Shown: positions 30,459 through 40,007, counted from the stretch's first letter. The stretch is DNA of 40,089 nt from Candidatus Cloacimonadota bacterium (GCA_011043895.1 DRBZ01000003.1:1-40089); one strand, 5' to 3'. Numbers and translations are program-made. Notes: a model not told the origin generated them from the letters alone.

Positions 30459-32844
30459 ATATATCAGAATCAAATATTTCTTTTCCAGAAACAATCGTTT
30501 GAACCTTCAATGTATTTCCTCCATAAATAAAAACCACAGCACCATCTTGATCTGTTCTGAAAACACTTCCATAATTTTCTAAACGATGTATTATCTCTTC
30601 CTTTGGCAGATTATAACGGTTATTCTCACCAACTGAGATGACAGAATAATCTGGAGAAACCACTTCAATAAAATTTGGAGAGGAAGAAGTAGAGCTACCG
30701 TGATGTCCTACCTTGAGAATATCAACATCAAGTAGTTTTGAGTGATCGCTATCGCCAAGAAGTAGATTTTCAACTTCTTGCTCTGCGTCTCCGGTAAGAA
30801 GTAAAGATAACTCCTTATAATCGCATCGCAACACTACGGAATAGTTGTTTATATTATTTGCATTTGTATAATCAAATGCCGGATGGAGTAGTCTGATCGC
30901 AACTGGCTCGAACTCATCAAAAGAAAGTGATGTATCTGCATAGATTATTGGGATGTTCTTTTTTGAAAAATATTCGAGTGAATTCTGCCACAGCAATGAT
31001 TCATATTCGCATTTCGGAAGAAGCACTTCATCAGCATTCATGTTTTCTACTACACTCATTGCTCCACCTGTATGATCCGCATGGGGGTGAGTGAGCACAA
31101 GAAGGTCGATAGATTTAATTCCCTGAGATTGGAAGTATGGAATTATTACCTGTTCTCCATAGTTTTTTCCCTCGGTTTTGTCACCGGTATCAATTAGTAT
31201 GGTTTTTCTGTTTGGTGTTCTAATCACAATTGCATCTCCCTGACCAACATCAAGCACTGTCATCTGGAAGATTCGCGGTGAGATAAGAGATGGGATTATT
31301 ATCAGTAGAATTAATCCAACTAAAGCGAAAGACGATTTTACCAAAATTTTGAAAAAGGAATCGTTGTTTTTCCAGATAAGTATCAGCACAATTAAAATTC
31401 CATAGAGACCAACAACCTGAAAAGCATCAAGCACGAGAAAATCAAAAAGCAGTATCCTCTGTGATGAAACAAAATCTGAAAGTAAAAAGATAATAAAGAG
31501 GAGAAGTTTATTTGCAGCAGCATAACATATACTCAGGAATGGAATGGGGAGTAGGATCGAGAGCAACGAAAGCGGCAGAACCAACGAGATCATAGGAATC
31601 GCAAGCACATTAGCAATAATACCACCAAACGCTAATGTGTGGAAGTAATAGATCGTCAACGGAGCGAGGATAAGCTGAATAACAAAACTTAAGAAGACAA
31701 GACTGACAATCCAGAACAGAAATCTACATTTTTCTCTCAATGGATTCAGTAGTCTCGAAAAAAACTGAAAAACAATCAGGATCGAGAAGACTGATACAAA
31801 CGACAGTTGAAAACCAACGCTGAACAGTTGGGATGGATTAATGAGAAGGATGATAAACGCTGCACCGAACAGGATGTTAACGCTATCTACCTTCCTTTGA
31901 AGAATCTTTGCCAGCAACAACAAACTGATCATAATAACTGCCCGCTGAACAGATGGTACAGCATGAGCAAGCAGCATATAATAGATAAGTAGAAGAATTG
32001 TAATGATTCGAACAATATTTCTGTTTCTAATGAAGATTTGCAGGATGAGCAGTAAAATCAAAGCTATCACACCTGTGTGAAGTCCGCTTACTGCCAGAAT
32101 GTGGGATAATCCAGAACGGGCAAAATCCTTTCTGATCTGGGAAGGGAGAGATTCCTTTTCTCCAAGAAGTATCGCCTTTAAAAATCCTGCATATCGAGGA
32201 GAATAATATCGTTCAATTCTTTTTCGAAGCCAATCCCGGGGACTGATGATCGAATAATAGTAAAGATTGCGAGAAGAGGATGTAATCTGAATATCATTAC
32301 TATATGCATATGAGATACCATAAATATGCTTGTTTTCAAGGAATTCTCTGTAATTAAAACTGAAAGGATTATTGTTCTTATCTGCCCGAAAGACCGAACC
32401 TCGATACATTATTGAATCACCATATGTTATTCCAGAAGTTTCCCTCGAGATGTTCTTTATAAATACTTGAATTCTACCCTTGACCGATATTCCATCCAGC
32501 GATGAAATATTCACGATACAAGAAGTTTTATCATTCTTTATGATAGGCTCCTGACTGACTCTACCCTGAATTTCAAGTTTTTCCTGACCAAGTCTATCTA
32601 TAAAATGAGTTATGTGATTTATGGGGTATAATCCCGTAATTCTGAATCTGAATATTCCAAATGAAACGATAAAGATCAGCAAAAGAAAGAGGGATTTTCT
32701 TTTTGAGAATAATAAAAGAATCGAAATAATTGCGAGGAAGAAAAATAGATTGAAAAATGGAAACTCAACATTCTTCCCTATGATAATACCTGAAATGAAT
32801 GCGATACTTATCGGAATGAATGGACGGGAAATAATTTTCCTCAT
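30457..32844 (-). CDS. comEC: ComEC/Rec2-type DNA uptake protein
   Basis: This is a 795-residue inner-membrane protein of the competence channel family. The first helices and a soluble OB-like DUF4131 region (about residues 20-170) are followed by the multi-helix competence domain (about 200-480, including ARSGLSHILAVSGLHTGVIA and HAVPSVQRAVIM). The C-terminal metallo-beta-lactamase domain (about 540-790) has VLDVGQGDAIVI, LIDTGD, the metal motif THPHADHTGG, and KVGHHGSSTS. All three parts are present, so this is a full-length form. It is the last gene of the uppS-cdsA-dxr-comEC unit, 15 bases after dxr. No other competence genes are in the window. Confidence 0.95.
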   Translation of the reverse strand: MRKIISRPFIPISIAFISGIIIGKNVEFPFFNLFFFLAIISILLLFSKRKSLFLLLIFIVSFGIFRFRITGLYPINHITHFIDRLGQEKLEIQGRVSQEPIIKNDKTSCIVNISSLDGISVKGRIQVFIKNISRETSGITYGDSIMYRGSVFRADKNNNPFSFNYREFLENKHIYGISYAYSNDIQITSSSRNLYYYSIISPRDWLRKRIERYYSPRYAGFLKAILLGEKESLPSQIRKDFARSGLSHILAVSGLHTGVIALILLLILQIFIRNRNIVRIITILLLIYYMLLAHAVPSVQRAVIMISLLLLAKILQRKVDSVNILFGAAFIILLINPSQLFSVGFQLSFVSVFSILIVFQFFSRLLNPLREKCRFLFWIVSLVFLSFVIQLILAPLTIYYFHTLAFGGIIANVLAIPMISLVLPLSLLSILLPIPFLSICYAAANKLLLFIIFLLSDFVSSQRILLFDFLVLDAFQVVGLYGILIVLILIWKNNDSFFKILVKSSFALVGLILLIIIPSLISPRIFQMTVLDVGQGDAIVIRTPNRKTILIDTGDKTEGKNYGEQVIIPYFQSQGIKSIDLLVLTHPHADHTGGAMSVVENMNADEVLLPKCEYESLLWQNSLEYFSKKNIPIIYADTSLSFDEFEPVAIRLLHPAFDYTNANNINNYSVVLRCDYKELSLLLTGDAEQEVENLLLGDSDHSKLLDVDILKVGHHGSSTSSSPNFIEVVSPDYSVISVGENNRYNLPKEEIIHRLENYGSVFRTDQDGAVVFIYGGNTLKVQTIVSGKEIFDSDI

Positions 32845-32859
32845 AATTACCTCTAAAAG

Positions 32860-33984
32860 TTATTTATACGCGTTGAATATTTTTTTCTTTATTTCAGTAT
32901 CTATAGAGATGATCGTTTCTAAATCAGGATTTGGGATATTGTTTCTTGAAAGTTCATTCTCAATTATCTCAGGAATTTCGATAAATGATATTTTCTCCTT
33001 AAGAAAGAGTGTCACTGCTGCTTCGTTTGCTGCATTGAAAATGGTCGGCATAATTCCCTTTGCTTTGCCCACTTCAAAAGCGAGTTTTAGCAATGGGAAT
33101 TTTTCATAATTTGGTTTATAAAAGGTCAGTTCATGAATCTGTGAAAGGTCTGTATATTCTGCTGTTGCACGAATTCTGTTCGGATAACTTAGTGCATACT
33201 GGATAGGGATCTTCATGTCCGGGAAGCTGAGCTGTGCGATGATAGAACCATCGATAAATTCAATCATTGAATGGATGATGGATTGAGGATGTATAATCAC
33301 ATCAATATCTTCATACGGCATATCGAATAAATAATGTGCCTCGATAACTTCCAGCCCTTTATTTGCCATGGTTGCAGAATCGATTGTGATCTTATTGCCC
33401 ATTGCCCAGTTGGGATGCTGCAGCGCATCGCGAAGGGTGATATTCTTGAACGCCTCTTTTTTCAAATTATGAAAGGGTCCCCCCGAGGCAGTAAGAATGA
33501 CTTTTCTCACTTGTGATCTCTCTCTTACACCATTCAGGCACTGCATAATGGCACTGTGCTCACTATCCACTGGGATGATTATACACGAATTCTTTCTGGC
33601 TATTTCTGTGACGATCTCACCTGCTATAACCATCGATTCTTTGTTTGCCAGCGCAACATCATGTCCACTTTCAAGTCCTGAAACAGTATATTTGAGTCCC
33701 GCAGAACCTACAACAGCATTGAGTAAAATATCATAATCGGTATTTCTTAAAAGCTCAAGTAATGCATCTTCACCCTGATGAACCGAAGGATCAGTAATAG
33801 TATTCTCATTGCCCGTCATGACAATATGTTCAATTGGAATTCCCTTTGTGATCTCTTGAAGTAGCTCAAATTTTGAGTGGGAAGAAACTATGACAATTTG
33901 AAATCTGTCAGGATGATTTCTTACCACTTCGAGGGTTGATTGTCCAATCGACCCGGTTGCACCAAGTAATGCGATCTTCTTCAT
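32860..33984 (-). CDS. dxr: 1-deoxy-D-xylulose-5-phosphate reductoisomerase
   Basis: This is a 374-residue enzyme of the MEP isoprenoid pathway that converts DXP to 2-C-methyl-D-erythritol 4-phosphate with NADPH. The Rossmann motif is LGATGSIGQST at 7-17, the metal and substrate site is seen in PVDSEHSAIMQCL, and the flexible-loop region contains ASGGPF and HPNWAMGNKITIDSATMANKGLE. The length is normal. It follows cdsA by 4 bases. It supplies precursors for the undecaprenyl lipid made by UppS two genes upstream. Confidence 0.97.
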   Translation of the reverse strand: MKKIALLGATGSIGQSTLEVVRNHPDRFQIVIVSSHSKFELLQEITKGIPIEHIVMTGNENTITDPSVHQGEDALLELLRNTDYDILLNAVVGSAGLKYTVSGLESGHDVALANKESMVIAGEIVTEIARKNSCIIIPVDSEHSAIMQCLNGVRERSQVRKVILTASGGPFHNLKKEAFKNITLRDALQHPNWAMGNKITIDSATMANKGLEVIEAHYLFDMPYEDIDVIIHPQSIIHSMIEFIDGSIIAQLSFPDMKIPIQYALSYPNRIRATAEYTDLSQIHELTFYKPNYEKFPLLKLAFEVGKAKGIMPTIFNAANEAAVTLFLKEKISFIEIPEIIENELSRNNIPNPDLETIISIDTEIKKKIFNAYK

Positions 33985-33988
33985 AACA

Positions 33989-34807
33989 TTATCCAGTCAT
34001 ACTGAAATAAAAATAGAGGAATGGCGCACTGATAAGGAGACTGTCAAATCTATCCAAAATACCTCCATGACCAGGAATTAGGTTTGAAGTATCCTTAACT
34101 TCAAGGTCACGTTTTAAAATTGATTCAATAAGATCGCCAAGTTGACCGAGGAAGCCCACGATAAATCCGAACACGAGTATATCGAGCCAGGAGTAGAGTG
34201 CATAGTATCCAAAAATAAGATATACGAGCTGATTAAGTAAATACACACTCACGAAAGCAGTGATGAAACCAGCAATGAATCCCTCCAAAGATTTATTTTT
34301 ACTCGAACTAAAGATGTTCTTATGTTTCCCGAATGCTGCACCAAGGAAGTAGGCAGCAGAGTCAGTCAACCAGATCGATCCATATAAAATAATGAGTAGG
34401 AACCTACCATGTTCGAGTGATCGAATAAGGTATAAAAATGAAAGCATAAGAGGAAGATACATCAAGCTGAACATACTGTAAGAGATTCTTTCAATGGATT
34501 GGGGAATTTTGTTTGAGAATACGTCCAGTGCCACAAAGAAGAACAGAAAGAAGGTATAAAGAAAGGTTACATATTTCAATCCTGAATAAAAGATTAACCA
34601 GCTTATGATGAGTGCAGCGATCAGCAGGAATGGAAAGCGCATCGTCACATTTCTATGATCGCGTATAATAGAAAAAAGCTCATGCATACCAAAGATAATT
34701 ACTATTGAAAGAAGTGCTTGCAGTACATAACCGCCAAGCCACGCACAGATCAGCATGACAGGTCCATAGACCATGGAGCTCAAAACACGAACTGTGACTG
34801 TTTTCAT
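33989..34807 (-). CDS. cdsA: Phosphatidate cytidylyltransferase
   Basis: This is a 272-residue membrane enzyme making CDP-diacylglycerol from phosphatidic acid and CTP. The start is the ATG at 34807 (MKTVTVRVLSSMVYGP), one base after the uppS stop and 8 bases after GGTGGAG; the longer frame to 34924 merely reads uppS in another frame. There are about seven hydrophobic helices. The family signature is clear near the C-terminus: ESILKRDLEVKDTSNLIPGH followed by GGILDRFDS. Confidence 0.94.
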   Translation of the reverse strand: MKTVTVRVLSSMVYGPVMLICAWLGGYVLQALLSIVIIFGMHELFSIIRDHRNVTMRFPFLLIAALIISWLIFYSGLKYVTFLYTFFLFFFVALDVFSNKIPQSIERISYSMFSLMYLPLMLSFLYLIRSLEHGRFLLIILYGSIWLTDSAAYFLGAAFGKHKNIFSSSKNKSLEGFIAGFITAFVSVYLLNQLVYLIFGYYALYSWLDILVFGFIVGFLGQLGDLIESILKRDLEVKDTSNLIPGHGGILDRFDSLLISAPFLYFYFSMTG

Positions 34808-34808
34808 A

Positions 34809-35528
34809 TTACACTCCACCAAAACGTCGTGAACGGTTCTGAAAATCCAGAATGGCTTTGAGGAATTCCTCCTGAGAAAAATCCGGCCAGAGTATATCAG
34901 TAAAGTAGAGTTCTGAATACGCAATCTGCCAGATCAGGTAATTGCTTAATCGTAACTCACCACTTGTGCGAATAAGAAGGTCAGGATCAGGAATGCCTTT
35001 TGTATAAAGATAGTTCGCGAATTCATCCAGTGAGATTGTATCTTTCTTCTCCTTCAGTAGTTTGTTAATTCCTTCGATGATCTCCATCCTTCCACCATAG
35101 TTTACCGCAACCAGCAGATGAAGCCCTGTATTATCTTTGGTCATTTCATACGCATTATCCATTTTTTTGAGCATTGAAGCGGGCAAGCCATTTCTCGAAC
35201 CGATGAATTGAATAATTACATCGTTCTCATCAAGCTCCTTTATCTCTTTCATAAGCGTTCGTTCGATGAGCGACAGTACTGCTTTCGGTTCATCGTTTGG
35301 ACGCCGCCAATTCTCGGTTGAAAATGCATAGATGGTCAAATATGGTAATCCGATCTCACCAGAAATCTGTACGATCTTCTTCACAGCTCGAGTTCCAACC
35401 TGATGACCTTTCAGACGTGGAAGATTCTTCTTTTTTGCCCATCGCCCATTGCCATCCATAATGATAGCAATATGGCGAGGAAGCGGATGTTCTTTTACTG
35501 CTTTAATGAGTTCTTGCTTTGATTTCAT
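34809..35528 (-). CDS. uppS: Isoprenyl transferase (undecaprenyl diphosphate synthase)
   Basis: This is a 239-residue cis-prenyltransferase that builds the C55 lipid carrier for cell-wall polymers. The signature IAIIMDGNGRWAKKKNLPRL starts near residue 20 with the catalytic Asp. LTIYAFSTENWRRP follows, and the C-terminal IRTSGELRLSNYLIWQIAYS and SELYFTDILWPDF are diagnostic. The start ATG has no clear ribosome binding site and may have a very short leader (see the promoter entry). It is the first gene of uppS-cdsA-dxr-comEC. Confidence 0.97.
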   Translation of the reverse strand: MKSKQELIKAVKEHPLPRHIAIIMDGNGRWAKKKNLPRLKGHQVGTRAVKKIVQISGEIGLPYLTIYAFSTENWRRPNDEPKAVLSLIERTLMKEIKELDENDVIIQFIGSRNGLPASMLKKMDNAYEMTKDNTGLHLLVAVNYGGRMEIIEGINKLLKEKKDTISLDEFANYLYTKGIPDPDLLIRTSGELRLSNYLIWQIAYSELYFTDILWPDFSQEEFLKAILDFQNRSRRFGGV

Positions 35529-35538
35529 GGCAAAGATA

Positions 35539-35568
35539 ATTGTGCGTAACGTGCGTACTTGCTGTCAA
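35539..35568 (-). promoter_or_regulatory. Possible promoter of uppS with overlapping direct repeat
   Basis: On the minus strand, TTGACA (35568-35563), 18 bases, then CACAAT (35544-35539). Transcription would begin only a few bases before the uppS ATG, consistent with the lack of a ribosome binding site. On the plus strand, the direct repeat GTGCGTAAC-GTGCGTACT lies between the two elements. The -10 is weak. Confidence 0.35.
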
Positions 35569-35580
35569 TAAAAGCAGTAT

Positions 35581-35608
35581 AAAAAAATGGGCACCCATAA
35601 GGATGCCC
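35581..35608 (-). terminator. Rho-independent terminator of the Spy-like gene
   Basis: On the minus strand, GGGCATCC-TTAT-GGGTGCCC (35608-35589; one mismatch) is followed by ATTTTTTT. It lies about 20 bases past the Spy-like stop codon and just upstream of the uppS promoter region. Confidence 0.85.
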
Positions 35609-35629
35609 TACGTGAGAGGGAGAATAGCT

Positions 35630-36127
35630 TTATTCTTCGCAGTTATGATGCAAATTTGGGTGTCCTTTTGGCATTTCACTGCGCAAGTCTTTCATCTTTT
35701 CGATTTGATCCTGCGTGAGGATCGAGTGGACCTTTTCTTTCACATTAATATGTTCTTTGGCAATGTCTGCTTTTTTAGCGTATATCTGATCAACGAGCTT
35801 TTGGGCTGCTTTGAAATCTTCATCTTTCAGTGCTATTCTCTGGTCGATTTCCAATTTATCGATATCTGCCTTAAGATCAATGATTTGCTTCTTAGATTGT
35901 GCAAGAAAGTCCATGACCTGGTCGATCTGATCATCGCTCAATTCAAGCTCATCAGCCATCCAGAAAGGAAAGCCCATAGAAGCATCACACTTTTTCATTG
36001 GATGTTCCATTTTACCTTTTCCCTCACGTTGCATCATTTGTTTTCCCTGAAGATTCATCTTCATCTGGGCAAAGAGTGGTGTTGTCATCAGTGCGAACAA
36101 TACGACGAGTACCACATATTTTTTCAT
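35630..36127 (-). CDS. Spy/CpxP-like periplasmic protein
   Basis: This is a 165-residue secreted protein with a signal peptide (MKKYVVLVVLFALMTTPLFA, cleavage before QMKMN). The mature part is all alpha-helical and charged: a Met-rich N-terminal segment, LELSDDQIDQVMDFL, then a long coiled helix with many Lys, Asp and Glu, and the Spy/CpxP/ZraP-type repeat VHSILTQDQIEKMKDLRSE. It ends in a His-rich GHPNLHHNCEE tail that could bind metal. Known relatives are periplasmic chaperones or metal-stress sensors; a precise role cannot be given. The ATG has GGAGG 5 bases upstream. It is a single gene with its own terminator. Confidence 0.82.
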   Translation of the reverse strand: MKKYVVLVVLFALMTTPLFAQMKMNLQGKQMMQREGKGKMEHPMKKCDASMGFPFWMADELELSDDQIDQVMDFLAQSKKQIIDLKADIDKLEIDQRIALKDEDFKAAQKLVDQIYAKKADIAKEHINVKEKVHSILTQDQIEKMKDLRSEMPKGHPNLHHNCEE

Positions 36128-36265
36128 TGTAACCTCCGATTGGTTATTTAGTTTTCACATCTTTGGTTATTATGAGTGAGAATGTGGGGAAAAAGTTTAA
36201 AATATGGAATCTTTTTTTGAATTAATGAATTCATGAACTGCTGTATTTGCTCCAAAGAGTAATAA

Positions 36266-37600
36266 TTATTTCTTTTGTTCCTTTTCCCTCAGCTTCTTCC
36301 ACCATTCTAGACGCTTCTTGATCTCTTTTTCAAAACCAAACTGTGTAGGAATATAATATGTCCGCTCCTTCATCTTTTCTGGGAAATAATTCTGATAGGA
36401 ATACGCCTGCTCAAACTCATGAGAATATTTGTAATCTTTACCGTACCCAAGATCCTTCATCAATTCTGTGGGTGCATTGCGGATATGGTATGGTACACCG
36501 AGATGACTTGTGTTTTTGGCGTCCTCGGCAGCTGCTTTGTAGGCAGTGTAGAGTTTGTTACTTTTTGGTGCAGTAGCCAGATATATCACAAGTTGAGCAA
36601 GAGCAGTGTTAGCTTCTGGCATACCGAGAAAGTGGATCGAATCTTTAACCGTCACAGCTTGAACCAGCGCTTGAGGATCAGCAAGCCCCACATCTTCTGA
36701 AGCAAAGCGGATAAGGCGGCGTACGATATATTTAGGATCTTCTCCGGCTTCCAACATTCGCGCAAGCCAGTACAATCCTGCCTGTGGATCACTTCCACGC
36801 AGGGATTTATGCAATGCAGAAATGATATTATAATGTTCCTCTCTATCTTTATCATAAAATAGATTGTTCTTCTCCAGAAGCTTCTTGATGCGTTCGACTG
36901 TGAGTTTTTCCTTCTGTTCTCCATACGCTTTAATAATAAGTTCGATAGAATTAAGTGCAACACGTGCATCACCACAAGCATAATCCGAAATAAAGTGAAG
37001 GATCTTTTTATCGAACATTTTACGATAATCCTGAATATCACTGCGGGGATTCTCGAAGCTTTTGGTTATGATAGTGTAAATATCTTCTTCATCAAGGGCT
37101 TCCAACACAATGACTTTGCAGCGGGAGAGCAGTGGGGCGATCACTTCAAAAGAGGGATTTTCAGTCGTTGCTCCGATCAAGATTATCACGCCCTTTTCCA
37201 CGAATGGGAGAAATGCATCCTGCTGTGCTTTGTTGAATCGATGGATCTCGTCAACAAACAAAATTGTCTTCTTATGAAAATTTCGCAGATTGAATTCTGC
37301 TTCTTTCATGGCTTCGCGAACTTCGGTAATCTTTGAGAGTACCGCACTGAAGAAGATGAAATGTGCGTTGGTGCGATTTGCAATAATTCTTGCAAGTGTT
37401 GTTTTGCCGGTGCCGGGAGGTCCCCAGAAGATAAGGGATGTGAGTTCATTATTCTCTATGATATTCCGAAGTATCGTGTCCTTCTCGAGTATCCTCTGCT
37501 GACCTACGAATTCATCAAGTGTTTGAGGACGCACCCGTTCTGCCAAAGGCATATCCCTGAAATCTATTGTTGTGTCTTTGGTAAAAAGTTCTTCATCCAT
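36266..37600 (-). CDS. rarA: Replication-associated recombination protein A (RarA/MgsA)
   Basis: This is a 444-residue AAA+ ATPase related to clamp-loader subunits, acting at stalled replication forks. Walker A is GPPGTGKT (60-67), Walker B is ILFVDEIHRFNKAQQD (113-128), sensor-1 is IGATTENPSFEV, and the arginine-finger and sensor-2 regions are in PLLSRC and DARVALN. The C-terminal tetramerisation domain includes SLRGSDPQAGLYWLARML and HIRNAPTELMKDLGYGKDYK. The length is normal. It overlaps the preceding Nudix gene by 8 bases. Confidence 0.96.
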   Translation of the reverse strand: MDEELFTKDTTIDFRDMPLAERVRPQTLDEFVGQQRILEKDTILRNIIENNELTSLIFWGPPGTGKTTLARIIANRTNAHFIFFSAVLSKITEVREAMKEAEFNLRNFHKKTILFVDEIHRFNKAQQDAFLPFVEKGVIILIGATTENPSFEVIAPLLSRCKVIVLEALDEEDIYTIITKSFENPRSDIQDYRKMFDKKILHFISDYACGDARVALNSIELIIKAYGEQKEKLTVERIKKLLEKNNLFYDKDREEHYNIISALHKSLRGSDPQAGLYWLARMLEAGEDPKYIVRRLIRFASEDVGLADPQALVQAVTVKDSIHFLGMPEANTALAQLVIYLATAPKSNKLYTAYKAAAEDAKNTSHLGVPYHIRNAPTELMKDLGYGKDYKYSHEFEQAYSYQNYFPEKMKERTYYIPTQFGFEKEIKKRLEWWKKLREKEQKK

Positions 37601-38366
37601 GCTGCATTACTTTCTTGTAGAGGTAGTAGTTTCCCTGTGCGATACTAGTAAATTTGTATTGCTTAAAAAAATTTTCAAGGCCACCTGCAGGAATTACTGC
37701 AACCTCCTCATGTTCAAAATCATCATGTGCATGCTCGATCATAGTTTCTATCTTTTTTGCTGGAATAGATACTTTTGTGAAAAAAACTAATTCGGGTTTA
37801 TAATGACATGTATCTTTGATGAGTCCAAGGCACAAACATTCATCGATTTGTTCGCATGTTATTCCTGCTTCTTCATGAAGCTCCTTCTCAAGTACACTGA
37901 ATGCTGAATCCTCATCTTTGATACTCGATTCGATAGAAAATTGTCCCGCAATCAAATGCCAGAGCCCTTCTCCAAAGTAAATATTCTCGCTCCGTTTTAC
38001 AAAAATGAATTTGCCATTCGAACTCTGTAAAAATGTACTGAGTGCGATTGCGTTGGAGAGTGCTGCTTTGCCATACTTTTCAGCTAATTCGGGATGAAAG
38101 AAATTTGTACCCATCAATTCTTTAAAATTAGTGTTCGAAACAAATACCTCGAGGATATCCTCTTCGATGTTATAATCTTCGAGACGGTAAATTGGTCCAT
38201 TATAAAGGAGTTTGTTCTTGTGCTGTGCTTTTTTCATCTCCTCTTTCCAGTGAGATTCTATCAGTGCTTCTACCTCCCGGTCAAAAATAAGTGTTCTCTT
38301 AACAGGAATTACTCTAAGTTTATGAAGGGGAAAATATCCTGACGCAAGAACTTCAAAGGGTTTCAT
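37593..38366 (-). CDS. Nudix-superfamily protein (NUDT22-like)
   Basis: This is a 257-residue protein. The N-terminal half (EVEALIESHWKEEMKKA...LLYNGPIYRLEDY) resembles the helical extension of NUDT22-type proteins, known in mammals as UDP-sugar hydrolases. The C-terminal half has a Nudix box whose catalytic end is intact, EKELHEEAGI (160-169, with Glu162, Glu165 and Glu166). Its beginning deviates from G-x5-E (Ser147, Asp153) and the usual Arg is Lys161. Hydrolysis of a nucleoside diphosphate derivative is plausible, but the substrate is unknown. It lies between rpoN and rarA, overlapping rarA by 8 bases. No clear ribosome binding site is visible at the chosen start. Confidence 0.75.
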   Translation of the reverse strand: MKPFEVLASGYFPLHKLRVIPVKRTLIFDREVEALIESHWKEEMKKAQHKNKLLYNGPIYRLEDYNIEEDILEVFVSNTNFKELMGTNFFHPELAEKYGKAALSNAIALSTFLQSSNGKFIFVKRSENIYFGEGLWHLIAGQFSIESSIKDEDSAFSVLEKELHEEAGITCEQIDECLCLGLIKDTCHYKPELVFFTKVSIPAKKIETMIEHAHDDFEHEEVAVIPAGGLENFFKQYKFTSIAQGNYYLYKKVMQHG

Positions 38367-38404
38367 AAGTTATGATGGAAGATATGAAGGTTAATTATGT
38401 CAAA

Positions 38405-39838
38405 TTATAGATGCTGCCTACGAAGACGACTGGCTGGAATTCCCATCTGGTTTCGATATTTGGTAACGACCCGCAGTGATGCCTGAATATCCTTCTCAGC
38501 AAGCTTCTTTACGATCTTCTGATCACTCAAGGGTTTCTTCTTATTTTCTTCATCCACAATTTTCTGTATTTCCTGCTTGATCTGTTGAGAAGAGTATTCA
38601 CCCACTTTGCTGGTGAAGAACCATTTCATGAGAAACAAACCAATCGACGTTTCTATGTAGTAATTATTAACCACTCTGCAAATCGTAGAAACATCACGCT
38701 TTATTTCTTTTGCCACATCATCATACGTCATTGGCTTTAGAATTTTTTTTCCTTCGCGAAAGAAGGCAGGTTGTTGTTTGATAAGCTCGTTAGTAATTCG
38801 AAGGAGGGTTTCTCGACGCATCCAGAGAGCTTTCACATAATTTTCTGCAGCTACCAATTTTGAACGAATATACTTGAGAGCACTTTTCTTGTCCCGCGCC
38901 TGCTGCAGAAGACGTTGTGCATATTCCTTATTAATTGTAAGTTCGGGAATATTCATATCATTTACGATTATTTCAAGGTCACCATCAATCTCTTTTACGA
39001 TGATATCAGGTTTGATATAGGAAGAAGTCTTGTTAGTGATTCTACTTCCCGGTTTTGGGTCGAGATGACTGATGATATTTTTAATTGTAATAAGCTCTTC
39101 AAAGGTAATATTGTATTTACTACGAAGTTCTTCAAATTTCTGATTTTGTAAAATCTGTAGATCCTTCTCGATTATCGAAGTAATGACCGGATGCGAAGCA
39201 ATCTCCTCATCAAGCTGGGCAAGAAGGCATTCGGTTAGGTTCCGAGCCCCAATCCCGCGTGGGTATATCTTCATGATTGATGTATGTATTTCTTCTGCAC
39301 GTTCTGGGTCAATATCCTGTTCATCATATAATTCTTCAAGTTCTACATCAAGATAGCCATTGTCATCAAGACTGTTTAGTATTGTATCAGCAAATGCTAG
39401 TTCTACTTTGTTAAGACCAAGTTCATGAACCTGTTGCACAAAGTTATCCCATACATTTTCCTTTGCAGTTTCGAAATCAATGTTCTCATTCGAAGTAGTC
39501 CCTGAGCGATTGCTTCTCTCGTAATTGAATTGTGCATTTGTTACTTCATCAATATCATTAATGATCGTATTGATCTGTTTGATCTGGTCAGCCAGGTCAC
39601 CATCATCTTCCATATCCTGAAGTTCTTCGATCCCCTCGAAGTCTTCAATATCTTCCCTCTGGGAATCAGTATTAAGATCCTGCAGAAAGGGATTAATGCG
39701 AAGTTCTTTTTTCAGCACCATTTCCAGTTCGAGTACCGGCTTCTGCAGCAACTCAGCAGTAATAAGCATCTGGGGAGAAAGCTTAAGCTTTTGCTCCATA
39801 CGCTGTGAATTTTTCATTCCAATTTTTGTTTTCTGCAT
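38405..39838 (-). CDS. rpoN: RNA polymerase sigma-54 factor
   Basis: This is a 477-residue sigma-54. The N-terminal activator-interaction region contains the glutamine- and leucine-rich SPQMLITAELLQKPVLELE. An acidic region II follows (about 55-85, with many Asp and Glu), then the core-binding domain (DNGYLDVELEELYDEQ and PRGIGARNLTECLLAQL) and the DNA-binding region with MTYDDVAKEIKRDVSTICRV. The C-terminal RpoN box, usually ARRTVAKYR, reads SLRVVTKYRNQ here, keeping Arg and KYR but losing the first two residues and the Thr. The protein ends soon after, with normal length. No sigma-54 activator is encoded in the window. A good promoter lies upstream. Confidence 0.95.
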   Translation of the reverse strand: MQKTKIGMKNSQRMEQKLKLSPQMLITAELLQKPVLELEMVLKKELRINPFLQDLNTDSQREDIEDFEGIEELQDMEDDGDLADQIKQINTIINDIDEVTNAQFNYERSNRSGTTSNENIDFETAKENVWDNFVQQVHELGLNKVELAFADTILNSLDDNGYLDVELEELYDEQDIDPERAEEIHTSIMKIYPRGIGARNLTECLLAQLDEEIASHPVITSIIEKDLQILQNQKFEELRSKYNITFEELITIKNIISHLDPKPGSRITNKTSSYIKPDIIVKEIDGDLEIIVNDMNIPELTINKEYAQRLLQQARDKKSALKYIRSKLVAAENYVKALWMRRETLLRITNELIKQQPAFFREGKKILKPMTYDDVAKEIKRDVSTICRVVNNYYIETSIGLFLMKWFFTSKVGEYSSQQIKQEIQKIVDEENKKKPLSDQKIVKKLAEKDIQASLRVVTKYRNQMGIPASRLRRQHL

Positions 39839-39893
39839 GTTTCTTTATTAATAAACTTTTGTTGTGATGTCAATAAATAATTAACGGAAAATA

Positions 39894-39923
39894 ATTATAC
39901 TTTTCTTTTACAGTTACTGCCAA
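39894..39923 (-). promoter_or_regulatory. Sigma-70 type promoter of rpoN
   Basis: On the minus strand, TTGGCA (39923-39918), 18 bases, then a perfect TATAAT (39899-39894). Transcription would start near 39887, giving a leader of about 50 bases. A second TTGACA at 39873-39868 is too close to the ATG for normal use. Confidence 0.6.
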
Positions 39924-40007
39924 CTAACAAGCGGCCGACCCTTTATTCATGGGGTTTAAGGTTTGTGATTTCTCAAAACGTGGTGCCACAGAATTGGGTG
40001 AAATGAC

